From Galbibacter sp035306585 (GTDB taxonomy: Bacteria; Bacteroidota; Bacteroidia; Flavobacteriales; Flavobacteriaceae), in NCBI RefSeq assembly GCF_035306585.1, contig NZ_DATGNU010000044.1:1-64000 (forward strand): 64,000 nt of DNA, written 5' to 3'. Positions 17,324 through 25,605 of this stretch are shown here, one piece after another. Made by a program: the position numbers and the translations under genes. The notes beneath the pieces are model-generated. The model had not been told where the DNA came from. It did no database searches and saw nothing but the letters and a program-made list of their open reading frames with translations. Every line of letters begins with the position of its first letter. The stretch's first letter is position 1.

Positions 17324-17932
17324 ATGGATAAGGACACCTTACTAATTATTTTTACTCGTAATCCCGTTTTAGGTCAAGTTAAAACCCGACTAGCTAAAAA
17401 AATTGGTGCTGAAAAAGCCCTGGAAGTCTATCATATTTTGTTGAGAAAAACAGCTTCTGTCACTGCATTGATCCAAACGGACAAATGGGTGTATTACACC
17501 CCGGAAGTCATAGAGGACGATCTGTGGAGCGGCCCTAATTACAGCAAAAAAACACAAAAAGGTGAAGATTTAGGGCAGCGAATGGAAAATGCTTTTAAAG
17601 ATGGGTTTAAAGCTGGATACAAAAGAGTAGTGGTTATCGGAAGCGATTTATATGAATTAACTCCAGAGGATATAACAATGGCATTTAAAAAGCTAACAGA
17701 TCACAAGGTGGTACTTGGCCCAGCTACCGATGGCGGATACTACTTGATAGGGCTAAAAGAGATCCTCCCTGGATTGTTTGAAAATAAGAATTGGGGACAA
17801 AATTCGGTTTTAAAAGACACCTTATCGCATTTTAAAGATCAAGAGGTAGCTTTGTTGCATAGGTATAATGACATTGATATTTACCAGGACTTAGAGCAAC
17901 ACTCGGTATTTCAAAAATATTTAAACTATTAA
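17324..17932 (+). CDS. DUF2064 (TIGR04282-type) glycosyltransferase
   Basis: A 202-residue nucleotide-sugar-transferase-fold protein with TRNPVLGQVKTRLAKKIG at the start, GEDLGQRMENAF, VVIGSDLYELTPEDI and LGPATDGGYYLIGL. This combination marks the DUF2064 family found with ArsS and proposed to add a glycosyl group during arsenosugar assembly. It lies 9 bases after arsS and 2 bases before the purine nucleoside phosphorylase, so the four genes form one operon. The substrate assignment is from context. Confidence 0.86.
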   Translation: MDKDTLLIIFTRNPVLGQVKTRLAKKIGAEKALEVYHILLRKTASVTALIQTDKWVYYTPEVIEDDLWSGPNYSKKTQKGEDLGQRMENAFKDGFKAGYKRVVVIGSDLYELTPEDITMAFKKLTDHKVVLGPATDGGYYLIGLKEILPGLFENKNWGQNSVLKDTLSHFKDQEVALLHRYNDIDIYQDLEQHSVFQKYLNY

Positions 17933-17934
17933 AA

Positions 17935-18765
17935 ATGATTCAAGAACAACTAAATGAGACATCACAATATTTAATTAAAAAAGGATTTGATGCTCCTGAG
18001 ATCGGAATAGTCCTAGGAACAGGATTAGGAAAACTTGCAGATGAGCTTAAAGACCCTATTGTGGCGCATTACAACCACATCCCACACTTCCCATTAGCCA
18101 CGGTAGAGTTTCATAGCGGCAAGCTGATTTTTGGCCAAATAGAAGGAGTTAAAACTGTTGTGATGCAGGGAAGGTTTCACCTCTATGAAGGGTATGATTT
18201 CAAACATATCACCTACCCAATTCGGGTGATGCATAGTCTTGGAATTAAAAAACTATTAATTTCCAACGCTGCTGGTTCCATTAATTTGGACCTTAAAAAA
18301 GGGATGCTAATGCTCATCGATGATCACATTAATTTACAAGGTGGTTCCCCACTGGCCTTCAAGGAGGTATCCCTTTTTGGAGAACGTTTTGTTGACATGA
18401 GTCAACCCTATAACCAAGAACTTTCAACGGCTCTATTGAATGCTGCTAAAAAAGAAGGAATCACCCTTAAAAAAGGGGTCTATGCTTCGGTAATAGGACC
18501 TCAACTAGAGACCAGAGCGGAATATCGATATTTAAAACTAATCGGGGCCGATGCAGTAGGAATGAGCACCGTCCCTGAAGTGATTGTGGCCAACCATTTA
18601 AATCTACCTGTTGCCGCAATATCTGTTATTACTGATGAAGGAGATCCCGACAACTTACAACCAGTAAGCGTCAGTGAGATCATTAAAATAGCGGAAGAGG
18701 CAGAACCTAAAATGATGCGATTATTCAAGGAGGTTATTAAGGGGATTGGAAGTAGGTCGCTTTAA
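17935..18765 (+). CDS. Purine-nucleoside phosphorylase
   Basis: A 276-residue trimeric-type phosphorylase that splits purine nucleosides with phosphate. Motifs are GIVLGTGLGKLADEL, VMQGRFHLYEGYD, ISNAAGSIN, QLETRAEYR, GMSTVPEVIVANHL and VITDEGDP. The purine-contact position that is Asn in mammalian enzymes (TN) reads Asp here (TD), which can favour adenosine-type substrates. In this operon it could remove adenine from the ArsS product to expose a sugar phosphate. That role is inference; general purine salvage is equally possible. Confidence 0.9.
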   Translation: MIQEQLNETSQYLIKKGFDAPEIGIVLGTGLGKLADELKDPIVAHYNHIPHFPLATVEFHSGKLIFGQIEGVKTVVMQGRFHLYEGYDFKHITYPIRVMHSLGIKKLLISNAAGSINLDLKKGMLMLIDDHINLQGGSPLAFKEVSLFGERFVDMSQPYNQELSTALLNAAKKEGITLKKGVYASVIGPQLETRAEYRYLKLIGADAVGMSTVPEVIVANHLNLPVAAISVITDEGDPDNLQPVSVSEIIKIAEEAEPKMMRLFKEVIKGIGSRSL

Positions 18766-18817
18766 AATTAGTGGTGACAAAATTTCTTAATTTTTCGGTT
18801 GTTTTGATAGCATTTCA

Positions 18818-19717
18818 ATGAAGAAGTATTTTGATATTTTCTACAATTCGTATTCAGAGTATTTTAACTACTTGATCTCTGAAATCGCCAGTTTTCACTG
18901 GGACAACTATTTTTATGGCTTGCTGGTAATTTCTCTTGGAGTGTGGGCATTAGAGCTTCTTTTTCCCTGGCGAAAAAATCAAAAAGTATTTCGAAAGGAT
19001 TTCTGGTTAGACCTATTCTATTTGTTTTTCAATTTTTTCCTGCTGAATTTAATGGTACTCATTGCACTATCAAATACAGTGGAGGCCATTTTCATTGATT
19101 TACTCGGCAGTTTTGGGGTTTCCTTAGCGCATCTTCAATTATTTGATTTATCCCATTTGCCATGGTGGTTATCCCTCATTATTTTCTTTTTAATCACGGA
19201 TTTTGTTCAATGGGCTACCCATTTAGGATTGCACCGAATTCCGTTTTTATGGAATTTTCATAAAATTCATCATTCGGTCAAAGAAATGGGATTTGCTGCG
19301 CATTTTAGATACCATTGGATGGAGCCAGTACTCTACAACTCCATGCTTTACATACCGGTTGCGTTAATTGGAGGATTTCAGGTAGAGGCTGTAGCACTGG
19401 TGCATTTTTTCAATATTGCTATTGGCCATTTAAATCATGCAAATATCGGTTGGGACTACGGGCCATTTAAATACCTGTTAAACAACCCAAAAATGCACAT
19501 TTGGCATCACAGTAAAAAAATGCCCAATTCCTATGGAGTGAATTTTGGCATCACCTTAAGCCTGTGGGATTACCTCTTTAGAACTAACTATATTCCTTAT
19601 AGCGGAAGAGATATCGAACTTGGATTTAGAGGTGAAGAAGAAATCCCCGAAGATTTTATCCAACAGGAATTCTATCCATTTCACAAGAAAAAACAAGGAG
19701 ATTTGAATGCAAATTAA
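18818..19717 (+). CDS. Sterol desaturase / fatty acid hydroxylase family membrane protein
   Basis: A 299-residue membrane di-iron enzyme. Several hydrophobic helices precede the histidine clusters HLGLH, HKIHH and HIWHH, with an additional HLNH, together forming the eight-His iron site of the superfamily. Members hydroxylate or desaturate lipids. It follows the arsenosugar-type genes by 52 bases on the same strand. A link to lipid-linked arsenosugars is conceivable but nothing in the sequence proves it. Confidence 0.87.
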   Translation: MKKYFDIFYNSYSEYFNYLISEIASFHWDNYFYGLLVISLGVWALELLFPWRKNQKVFRKDFWLDLFYLFFNFFLLNLMVLIALSNTVEAIFIDLLGSFGVSLAHLQLFDLSHLPWWLSLIIFFLITDFVQWATHLGLHRIPFLWNFHKIHHSVKEMGFAAHFRYHWMEPVLYNSMLYIPVALIGGFQVEAVALVHFFNIAIGHLNHANIGWDYGPFKYLLNNPKMHIWHHSKKMPNSYGVNFGITLSLWDYLFRTNYIPYSGRDIELGFRGEEEIPEDFIQQEFYPFHKKKQGDLNAN

Positions 19718-19718
19718 G

Positions 19719-19726
19719 TATATTTG
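19719..19726 (+). promoter_or_regulatory. Candidate -7 box (TATATTTG) for clpP
   Basis: TATATTTG matches the Bacteroidota -7 consensus TAnnTTTG and lies 20 bases before the clpP ATG at 19747, overlapping the end of the preceding gene. The nearest upstream TTTG (19702-19705) is only 13 bases away, shorter than the usual spacing of about 17-23, so the -33 element is uncertain. Confidence 0.45.
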
Positions 19727-19746
19727 GTCTGGAAAAATTGGAAACT

Positions 19747-20289
19747 ATGGCAAAAACAAAGATTCAAGATAAAATTGATGCTGCACATCTAGAGAAGCGC
19801 ACTGTATTTTTATGGGGGCAGGTAGATGATAAATCAGCCAAACATGTAGTAGATCGTCTGATGTATTTGGACAGTTTAAATAATGAAGAAATTAAACTTA
19901 TCATTAATAGTCCAGGTGGTTATGTTACCTCTGGATTTGCAATACACGACGCAATGAAGGCTATAAAAAGTCCTGTATCAACAATCTGTACGGGATTTGC
20001 AGCCTCTATGGGCTCGATCCTTTTATCTGCCGGAGAAAAAGGAAAAAGATTTATTTATCCTTTTGCTCGCGTCATGATTCATCAACCTAGTGGAGGAGCG
20101 CGAGGACAGGCTTCTAATATTGAGATTCAAGCCAGAGAAATTATCAAAACAAAAGAGATAAGTGCTCAAATTCTAGCAGATAATTGTGGGCAGCCCTTTG
20201 AAAAAGTTATGAAGGACTTTAACCGTGACTACTGGATGGATGCTGATGAATCTCTTGAATACGGTATCATTGATGGTATTTTAAAATAA
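19747..20289 (+). CDS. clpP: ATP-dependent Clp protease proteolytic subunit
   Basis: A 180-residue serine protease that assembles into the ClpP barrel and works with ClpX- or ClpA-type unfoldases. The catalytic Ser is in GFAASMGSILLSAG, the His in VMIHQPSGG and the Asp in NRDYWMDADE; oligomer motifs INSPGGYVTSGFAI and YGIIDGIL are present. I chose ATG 19747 over a TTG three codons earlier (19738), because the ATG follows a purine-rich stretch. It is shorter than main housekeeping ClpP copies, so it may be a paralogue. It ends before a clear terminator. Confidence 0.93.
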   Translation: MAKTKIQDKIDAAHLEKRTVFLWGQVDDKSAKHVVDRLMYLDSLNNEEIKLIINSPGGYVTSGFAIHDAMKAIKSPVSTICTGFAASMGSILLSAGEKGKRFIYPFARVMIHQPSGGARGQASNIEIQAREIIKTKEISAQILADNCGQPFEKVMKDFNRDYWMDADESLEYGIIDGILK

Positions 20290-20324
20290 TACCCAGCATA
20301 AAATAAGACGCATATCTATAAAAG

Positions 20325-20350
20325 TGCCAGCCGAGCGGTTGGCATTTTTT
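20325..20350 (+). terminator. Rho-independent terminator after clpP
   Basis: TGCCAGCC and GGTTGGCA form an 8-base stem with one G-T wobble around the loop GAGC, preceded by a G and followed by six T. It lies 36 bases after the clpP stop codon and separates it from the flavoprotein operon. Confidence 0.85.
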
Positions 20351-20471
20351 AGTTTATGATCCAAAGTAGTTTATTACAAAATTTAAGCTACCCAAAATGA
20401 ATGTCTCTTCAAGGTTATTCTTGATGAAGTTCTTATATTGCAGAGAATGCTTTGTCCTACAATACATTAAA

Positions 20472-21785
20472 ATGAGACATATTGTAATTATTGGAAATGG
20501 AATCTCGGGCATCACCGCAGCACGCCATCTTAGAAAGTTAGGTGACTTTAAAATCACGGTCATCTCGAGTGAATCGAACTATTTTTTCTCTAGAACAGCG
20601 CTGATGTATGTCTATATGGGACATCTGACATTTGATCAAATCAAACCTTATGAAGATTGGTTTTGGAAAAAGAACAACATTGACCTTTTAAAGCGCCGTG
20701 TGATCACCTTAATGACAAAGCAGAAACAACTAGTTCTAGATGATCAGTCTGTTATAACCTTTGACCAACTAATTATCGCAACAGGGTCTAAGCCCGCTTA
20801 TTACAATTGGCCAGGAAGTGATTTAAAGGGTGTACAGGGATTTTACTCCAAAGAGGATCTCGAATTGCTACAAACCAATGCACCCAACAACAAACGTTGT
20901 AAAAAGGCCGTAATCGTTGGAGGAGGTCTTATCGGAGTTGAACTCGCAGAAATGTTGCATTCTAGGGAAATTGAGGTCACTATTTTAGTCAGAGAAGAGG
21001 TCTATTGGGGAAACATACTTACAAAACAGCAGGGGACACTCATTGGGAGGCATATTGAATCCAAAGGAATCGAACTGAAATTCAATTCGACGCTACAAGA
21101 AGTCATTGCTGATTCCAATGGTCGAGTGGCTTCTATCAACACCACTGAAGGAGAGTCAATTGCGTGTGATTTTGTAGGTCTTAGTACTGGTGTTGTGCCC
21201 AATGTTGACTTTTTAAAGTCAAGTGAGCTTGAGGTAGATAGCGGCGTATTAGTAGATGAGGTCTTACAAACCAATATCCCTTACATTTATGCCATTGGTG
21301 ATTGTGCACAACGGCGAGTGAGTTTACCCAATCGAAAAGCTATCGAAGCCGTGTGGTACACGGGAAGGATAATGGGTGAAACAGTTGCCAAAACAATTGC
21401 TGGGGTAAGGACCCCTTACCAACCTGGGGTATGGTTTAATTCTGCTAAGTTTTTTGATGTTGAATACCAAACCTATGGCAAGGTAAGTGCGCATTGTTCC
21501 AGCGCTGAAAACCATCTCTACTGGGAAGAGGACGCTGGCAGAAAAAGCATCACCCTAGCCTATGACAAGAACACTTCTGAATTACTAGGTATTACCGCAC
21601 TTGGCATTCGTTTAAGTCATCCCCTTGCGGATCATTGGATCTCAGAAAAAAAGGATATTACCTTTGTCATTGACAATTTGCCAAAACTAAATTTTGACCC
21701 TGAGTTTTATCCTAAAGTTATAAAGCGAGCAGCCATTAAATTTAAAGAACAAATCCAGCACGATGAAGTCAAAAGTAACACATAG
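20472..21785 (+). CDS. NAD(P)/FAD-dependent oxidoreductase (nitrite/rubredoxin reductase-like)
   Basis: A 437-residue flavoprotein. FAD binds at IVIIGNGISGITAARHL (residues 4-20), the second Rossmann motif is VIVGGGLIGVELAEML, and IYAIGDCAQ is the FAD-ribityl motif near the C-terminal third; ATGSKP is also present. An in-frame Met 25 codons upstream (20397) gives a non-family N-terminus, so the start is ATG 20472. It overlaps the next gene, an Fe-S membrane protein, by 23 bases, which suggests that the two form an electron-transfer pair. The electron acceptor is unknown. Confidence 0.86.
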   Translation: MRHIVIIGNGISGITAARHLRKLGDFKITVISSESNYFFSRTALMYVYMGHLTFDQIKPYEDWFWKKNNIDLLKRRVITLMTKQKQLVLDDQSVITFDQLIIATGSKPAYYNWPGSDLKGVQGFYSKEDLELLQTNAPNNKRCKKAVIVGGGLIGVELAEMLHSREIEVTILVREEVYWGNILTKQQGTLIGRHIESKGIELKFNSTLQEVIADSNGRVASINTTEGESIACDFVGLSTGVVPNVDFLKSSELEVDSGVLVDEVLQTNIPYIYAIGDCAQRRVSLPNRKAIEAVWYTGRIMGETVAKTIAGVRTPYQPGVWFNSAKFFDVEYQTYGKVSAHCSSAENHLYWEEDAGRKSITLAYDKNTSELLGITALGIRLSHPLADHWISEKKDITFVIDNLPKLNFDPEFYPKVIKRAAIKFKEQIQHDEVKSNT

Positions 21786-23358
21786 CATGGCCCTATCTGG
21801 AGAACCTCCTATTGGAATTAACGCCCTCCAAAAACTCGCTGTTTTAATTGGAGTTTTCGGTATGATAATCTTGTTTTTAGCCGCTTTTAATTTAAGCTTT
21901 CCGAATAAATCAACCTGGCTTTCACTAGCTTTAATATCGATCACATCTGGTATTGTATTGTATAGCTATGGATATTATAACGATAAATCAGCAGGTATTA
22001 AAAATGACGGTGTTTGGTTGCGATCTTTAACCTCAAGAGGGCTCTACGCATGGATTTTAGGTATTTGCATCACAGGGTTTTACATTATTCTGTATTTTTT
22101 CCCACAGTACTTGGGACTTCGCTATCAGGGTTCGAATACTGGCCTGATTGCGCTATTTGATCCTTTGAGCAGGTTATTAAGTGGTAGTCCAGCTAGTCAG
22201 TGGTTCGTTTATGGGACATTATATACGCTTTCCATATTGGCCTTTGGGGTAAAATTTATTTGGAAGTACTGGGGTAACAGTTATCAAGTGATTCGTACCC
22301 TCAGTGTCATGTTTTTTCAACTCTGTTTTGCCTTTATGATTCCAGAACTTATGGCGCGGCTCAATGGTGAAAAAGGATACAATCTTCCTTACTATGATAT
22401 TAAAAACATTTGGCCCTTAAACTATTATAATTTCGATCAATATCGAATCGATGGCTTTATTAATTCCGGGGATCTTGGATTAGCTTTATTGATTTTTGGT
22501 ATTGCCTCTATTGTTATAATCACCCCAATATTCACTTACTTCTATGGAAAACGTTGGTATTGTTCCTGGGTTTGCGGATGTGGCGGACTAGCAGAGACCA
22601 CTGGCGACGCCTTTAGACACTTATCAGACAAGAGGTTGGTGGCATGGAAATGGGAGCGTTGGATGGTACACAGCGTCTTAGTATTTAGCATCTTGATGAC
22701 CACCGCTGTGGTTCACAGTTATTTAACCTATGATGCCGAAAAGTACTGGCTAAATAAAGATGTATTTCTTATTTGCGTAGCTGTGGTACTCACGATTGTT
22801 TTTGCCCTTATTTGGCGATATCGAAAAGAGCAGCTCAAGCAAGATGCACGTTATGGAGCTATTGGTTTTTTATCAGTGATCGTAGGGCTAATTGGTATTC
22901 ATTTTATTTTTGGAAACAATGTTTTTATATTTAATCCAGAATCCATAAGAAGCACCTATGCTTTTTTAATTGGTTCGATCTTCTCTGGAGTTATTGGAAC
23001 AGGGTTTTATCCTATTTTTGGAAATAGAGTGTGGTGTAGATTTGGTTGCCCTATGGCTGCTATCTTAGGGCTACAGCAGCGGTTGTTTTCTAGATTTAGA
23101 ATATCTACAAATGGCGGCCAATGTATCTCCTGTGGAAACTGTTCCACTTATTGTGAGATGGGAATTGATGTGAGATCCTATGCTCAAAAAGGGGAGAATA
23201 TCATCAGAGCTTCTTGTGTAGGATGCGGGATATGTTCTTCCGTCTGCCCTAGAGGAGTCCTCAAGCTAGAGAACGGACCTTTAAAAGGAAGGATAGGTAA
23301 AACTATCATAGCCAAGGAAGATGATTTTGATCTAGTTGATCTTAGTAAAATAAATTAA
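21763..23358 (+). CDS. 4Fe-4S membrane protein (NapH/NosR/CcoG-like)
   Basis: A 531-residue protein with about ten membrane helices and cytoplasmic Fe-S motifs. WYCSWVCGCGG and VWCRFGCPM are the twin Cys pairs of the NapH/NosR type. The C-terminal part holds two ferredoxin motifs, CISCGNCSTYCEMG and CVGCGICSSVCPRG. Relatives pass electrons between quinol and periplasmic or cytoplasmic partners. The 23-base overlap with the upstream flavoprotein suggests a complex coupling NAD(P)H and the quinone pool. No terminal reductase is visible nearby. Confidence 0.85.
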   Translation: MKSKVTHSMALSGEPPIGINALQKLAVLIGVFGMIILFLAAFNLSFPNKSTWLSLALISITSGIVLYSYGYYNDKSAGIKNDGVWLRSLTSRGLYAWILGICITGFYIILYFFPQYLGLRYQGSNTGLIALFDPLSRLLSGSPASQWFVYGTLYTLSILAFGVKFIWKYWGNSYQVIRTLSVMFFQLCFAFMIPELMARLNGEKGYNLPYYDIKNIWPLNYYNFDQYRIDGFINSGDLGLALLIFGIASIVIITPIFTYFYGKRWYCSWVCGCGGLAETTGDAFRHLSDKRLVAWKWERWMVHSVLVFSILMTTAVVHSYLTYDAEKYWLNKDVFLICVAVVLTIVFALIWRYRKEQLKQDARYGAIGFLSVIVGLIGIHFIFGNNVFIFNPESIRSTYAFLIGSIFSGVIGTGFYPIFGNRVWCRFGCPMAAILGLQQRLFSRFRISTNGGQCISCGNCSTYCEMGIDVRSYAQKGENIIRASCVGCGICSSVCPRGVLKLENGPLKGRIGKTIIAKEDDFDLVDLSKIN

Positions 23359-23394
23359 AAGCAGCTTCCAAGCGATCGTTAAATGTGTTGCAAG

Positions 23395-23402
23395 TATATT
23401 TG
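23395..23402 (+). promoter_or_regulatory. Candidate -7 box (TATATTTG) for the glycosyltransferase genes
   Basis: TATATTTG in the 70-base gap before the glycosyltransferase matches TAnnTTTG and lies 26 bases before its ATG. No good -33 TTTG is seen at the expected distance. It would let the three glycosyltransferase genes be transcribed apart from the flavoprotein pair. Confidence 0.35.
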
Positions 23403-23428
23403 CCCCAAGTGTCAAAGATCTTTTTTAA

Positions 23429-24121
23429 ATGCACGTAATAAATGTAATCATTCCTGCTTATAATGAGGAGGCTTCCATCGGATTGGTCATAGGGGATATT
23501 CCAGCTATAGTCAATCAAGTAATTGTGGTTAATAACAATTCCTCTGATAACACCGCCCAGGTTGCTCAAAGCGCTGGAGCAACAGTTTTAACAGAAAAAA
23601 GCAAGGGCTATGGCTATGCTTGTTTAAAGGCAATGGACTATATTAAAAACCAAGAAATTAAACCAGACGTCATCGTTTTCATGGATGGGGATTACTCCGA
23701 CTATCCAGAGGAGCTCATGAGCGTGATCGCCCCGATTATTGACAAGGATATTGATTTGGTTATTGGGACCAGATCCGCCGTGGGAAGGGCAAAAAATTCG
23801 ATGACGCCTCAACAACTTTTTGGGAATTGGCTAGCGACATCTCTGATGAGGTTGTTTTTTAATGCCACTTATACCGACTTAGGCCCATTTAGAGCAATCA
23901 AGTATTCTAAACTATTGGCTTTAGAAATGCAAGACAAAACCTATGGCTGGACCGTAGAAATGCAACTAAAGGTATTAAAAAAGAAATTTTCCTACACGGA
24001 AGTTCCTGTAAAATACCGAGAGCGTATTGGTGTATCTAAGGTATCTGGCACGGTAAAGGGCACGGTGATGGCGGGGATTAAAATATTAGGTTGGATCTTC
24101 AAATACAGTATGAAAAAATGA
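23429..24121 (+). CDS. Glycosyltransferase family 2 (dolichol-phosphate-mannose-synthase-like)
   Basis: A 230-residue GT-A glycosyltransferase with VIIPAYNEEASIG at the N-terminus, VVNNNSSDNTAQVAQ, and the DxD-type motif FMDGDYSDYPEEL. There is no clear membrane segment apart from a weakly hydrophobic C-terminus. Its nearest type is the family transferring sugar from a nucleotide donor to polyprenyl phosphate. The stop codon overlaps the next start in ATGA, so translation is coupled to the processive transferase. A polyprenyl-phosphate-mannose product would feed the mannosyltransferase at 25606; this is inference. Confidence 0.85.
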   Translation: MHVINVIIPAYNEEASIGLVIGDIPAIVNQVIVVNNNSSDNTAQVAQSAGATVLTEKSKGYGYACLKAMDYIKNQEIKPDVIVFMDGDYSDYPEELMSVIAPIIDKDIDLVIGTRSAVGRAKNSMTPQQLFGNWLATSLMRLFFNATYTDLGPFRAIKYSKLLALEMQDKTYGWTVEMQLKVLKKKFSYTEVPVKYRERIGVSKVSGTVKGTVMAGIKILGWIFKYSMKK

Positions 24122-25602
24122 TAGAAATCCTTTCTTATATAGTCTTTGGAATTTATCTTTTGGCACTGCTACTAATTCTCTTCTATAGTCTAACACAACT
24201 AAATTTACTGATAAATTATCTAAGATCCAGAAAGGAACCTATCCAGGCTGAAGTTTTTGATCTCGATGACCCTTCACAAATCCCTGTAGTGACCATACAG
24301 CTCCCGATTTATAATGAGGCATACGTGGTGGAACGTTTATTAGACAATATTGTAAAACTGGATTATCCATGGGATAAACTTGAGATTCAGGTGCTAGATG
24401 ATTCTACAGACAGTTCCATCTTAAAAACAGTCCATAAGATTCAACAACTTCAAGAAAAAGGACTTGATATCACCCATATTCGGCGTGATAACAGGACTGG
24501 GTTTAAAGCTGGGGCCCTAAAGGAAGGCCTAGCTATTTGCAAAGGAGAATATATTGCCATATTTGATGCTGATTTTCTACCTAAATCGGACTGGCTTAAA
24601 AAGACTGTACCTTATTTTAAAGACCAACATATTGGTGTTGTACAAACCAGGTGGGGCCACATTAACCGGGATTATTCTATTCTTACCAAAATTCAAGCCT
24701 TTGCCCTGGACATACATTTTACCATTGAACAAGGCGGTAGAAGTGTTCGTGGACATTTTATCAATTTTAATGGCACAGCAGGTATTTGGCGTAAGTCTTG
24801 TATTTTGGACGCTGGAAATTGGGAAGGTGACACCCTAACTGAAGATCTGGATTTAAGCTATAGAGCTCAGCTTAGGCACTGGAGATTTAAATATCTAGAA
24901 CAGGTGGAAACACCTGCAGAACTTCCAGTGGTGCTCAGCGCAGCTAAAAGCCAACAGTTTCGTTGGAACAAAGGCGGTGCAGAGAATTTCAGAAAGAGTT
25001 TGCCAAAGCTATTAAATTCAAAAAATATACCATTGAAAACGAAAATTCATGGGCTGCTGCACCTTTTAAACAGCTCTATGTTTCTATGTGCTTTTTTAGT
25101 AGCGGTTCTTAGTGTTCCTGTGTTATATCTTAAACAACGACCTACATTTGCTAATTGGATCTTTGATATTAGCGTTGTCTTTCTTCTTAGCACGTTAATT
25201 TTGTTTGTATGCTATTGGTTTACTTATAAGCAACTCAGAGGTAGTAAGGTCAAAAATTTTTTAAGTTACTGCGCTCTATTTATTACATTTTTTACCGTAT
25301 TACTGGGCTTTACCTTTCACAATAGTCTTGCCGTGGTTCAGGGTCATGCTGGAAAGAAAACGGACTTTGTACGAACCCCAAAATTCAACATCAATTCCCT
25401 CAAAGACCAGTGGAAAGGAAATAGGTATCTCTCAAATAATATTTCAAAAAAGGTCATTTTAGAAGCCTTCCTGTTATTGTATTTTTTATTTGGTATCTGT
25501 AGTGCATTTATATTAAAGGATTATAGCTTGCTACCATTTCATATCATGTTGTTTTTAGGGTTTAGTTTTGTACTTTACCACACTATTAATTATAAATCCT
25601 AG
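24118..25602 (+). CDS. Membrane glycosyltransferase family 2 (cellulose-synthase-like)
   Basis: A 494-residue GT2 enzyme. An N-terminal helix (residues 2-25) is followed by a cytoplasmic catalytic domain with VTIQLPIYNEAYVVERLLD, LDDSTDSS, IFDADFLP (DxD), TEDLDLSYR (TED) and QQFRWNKGG (QxxRW). At least four C-terminal membrane helices follow. The D, DxD, TED, QxxRW series marks a processive or CESA-like transferase. The start ATG 24118 overlaps the upstream stop; an earlier in-frame Met at 24091 is inside that gene. The product may be a glycolipid or polysaccharide; the acceptor is unknown. Confidence 0.87.
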   Translation: MIEILSYIVFGIYLLALLLILFYSLTQLNLLINYLRSRKEPIQAEVFDLDDPSQIPVVTIQLPIYNEAYVVERLLDNIVKLDYPWDKLEIQVLDDSTDSSILKTVHKIQQLQEKGLDITHIRRDNRTGFKAGALKEGLAICKGEYIAIFDADFLPKSDWLKKTVPYFKDQHIGVVQTRWGHINRDYSILTKIQAFALDIHFTIEQGGRSVRGHFINFNGTAGIWRKSCILDAGNWEGDTLTEDLDLSYRAQLRHWRFKYLEQVETPAELPVVLSAAKSQQFRWNKGGAENFRKSLPKLLNSKNIPLKTKIHGLLHLLNSSMFLCAFLVAVLSVPVLYLKQRPTFANWIFDISVVFLLSTLILFVCYWFTYKQLRGSKVKNFLSYCALFITFFTVLLGFTFHNSLAVVQGHAGKKTDFVRTPKFNINSLKDQWKGNRYLSNNISKKVILEAFLLLYFLFGICSAFILKDYSLLPFHIMLFLGFSFVLYHTINYKS

Positions 25603-25605
25603 CCA

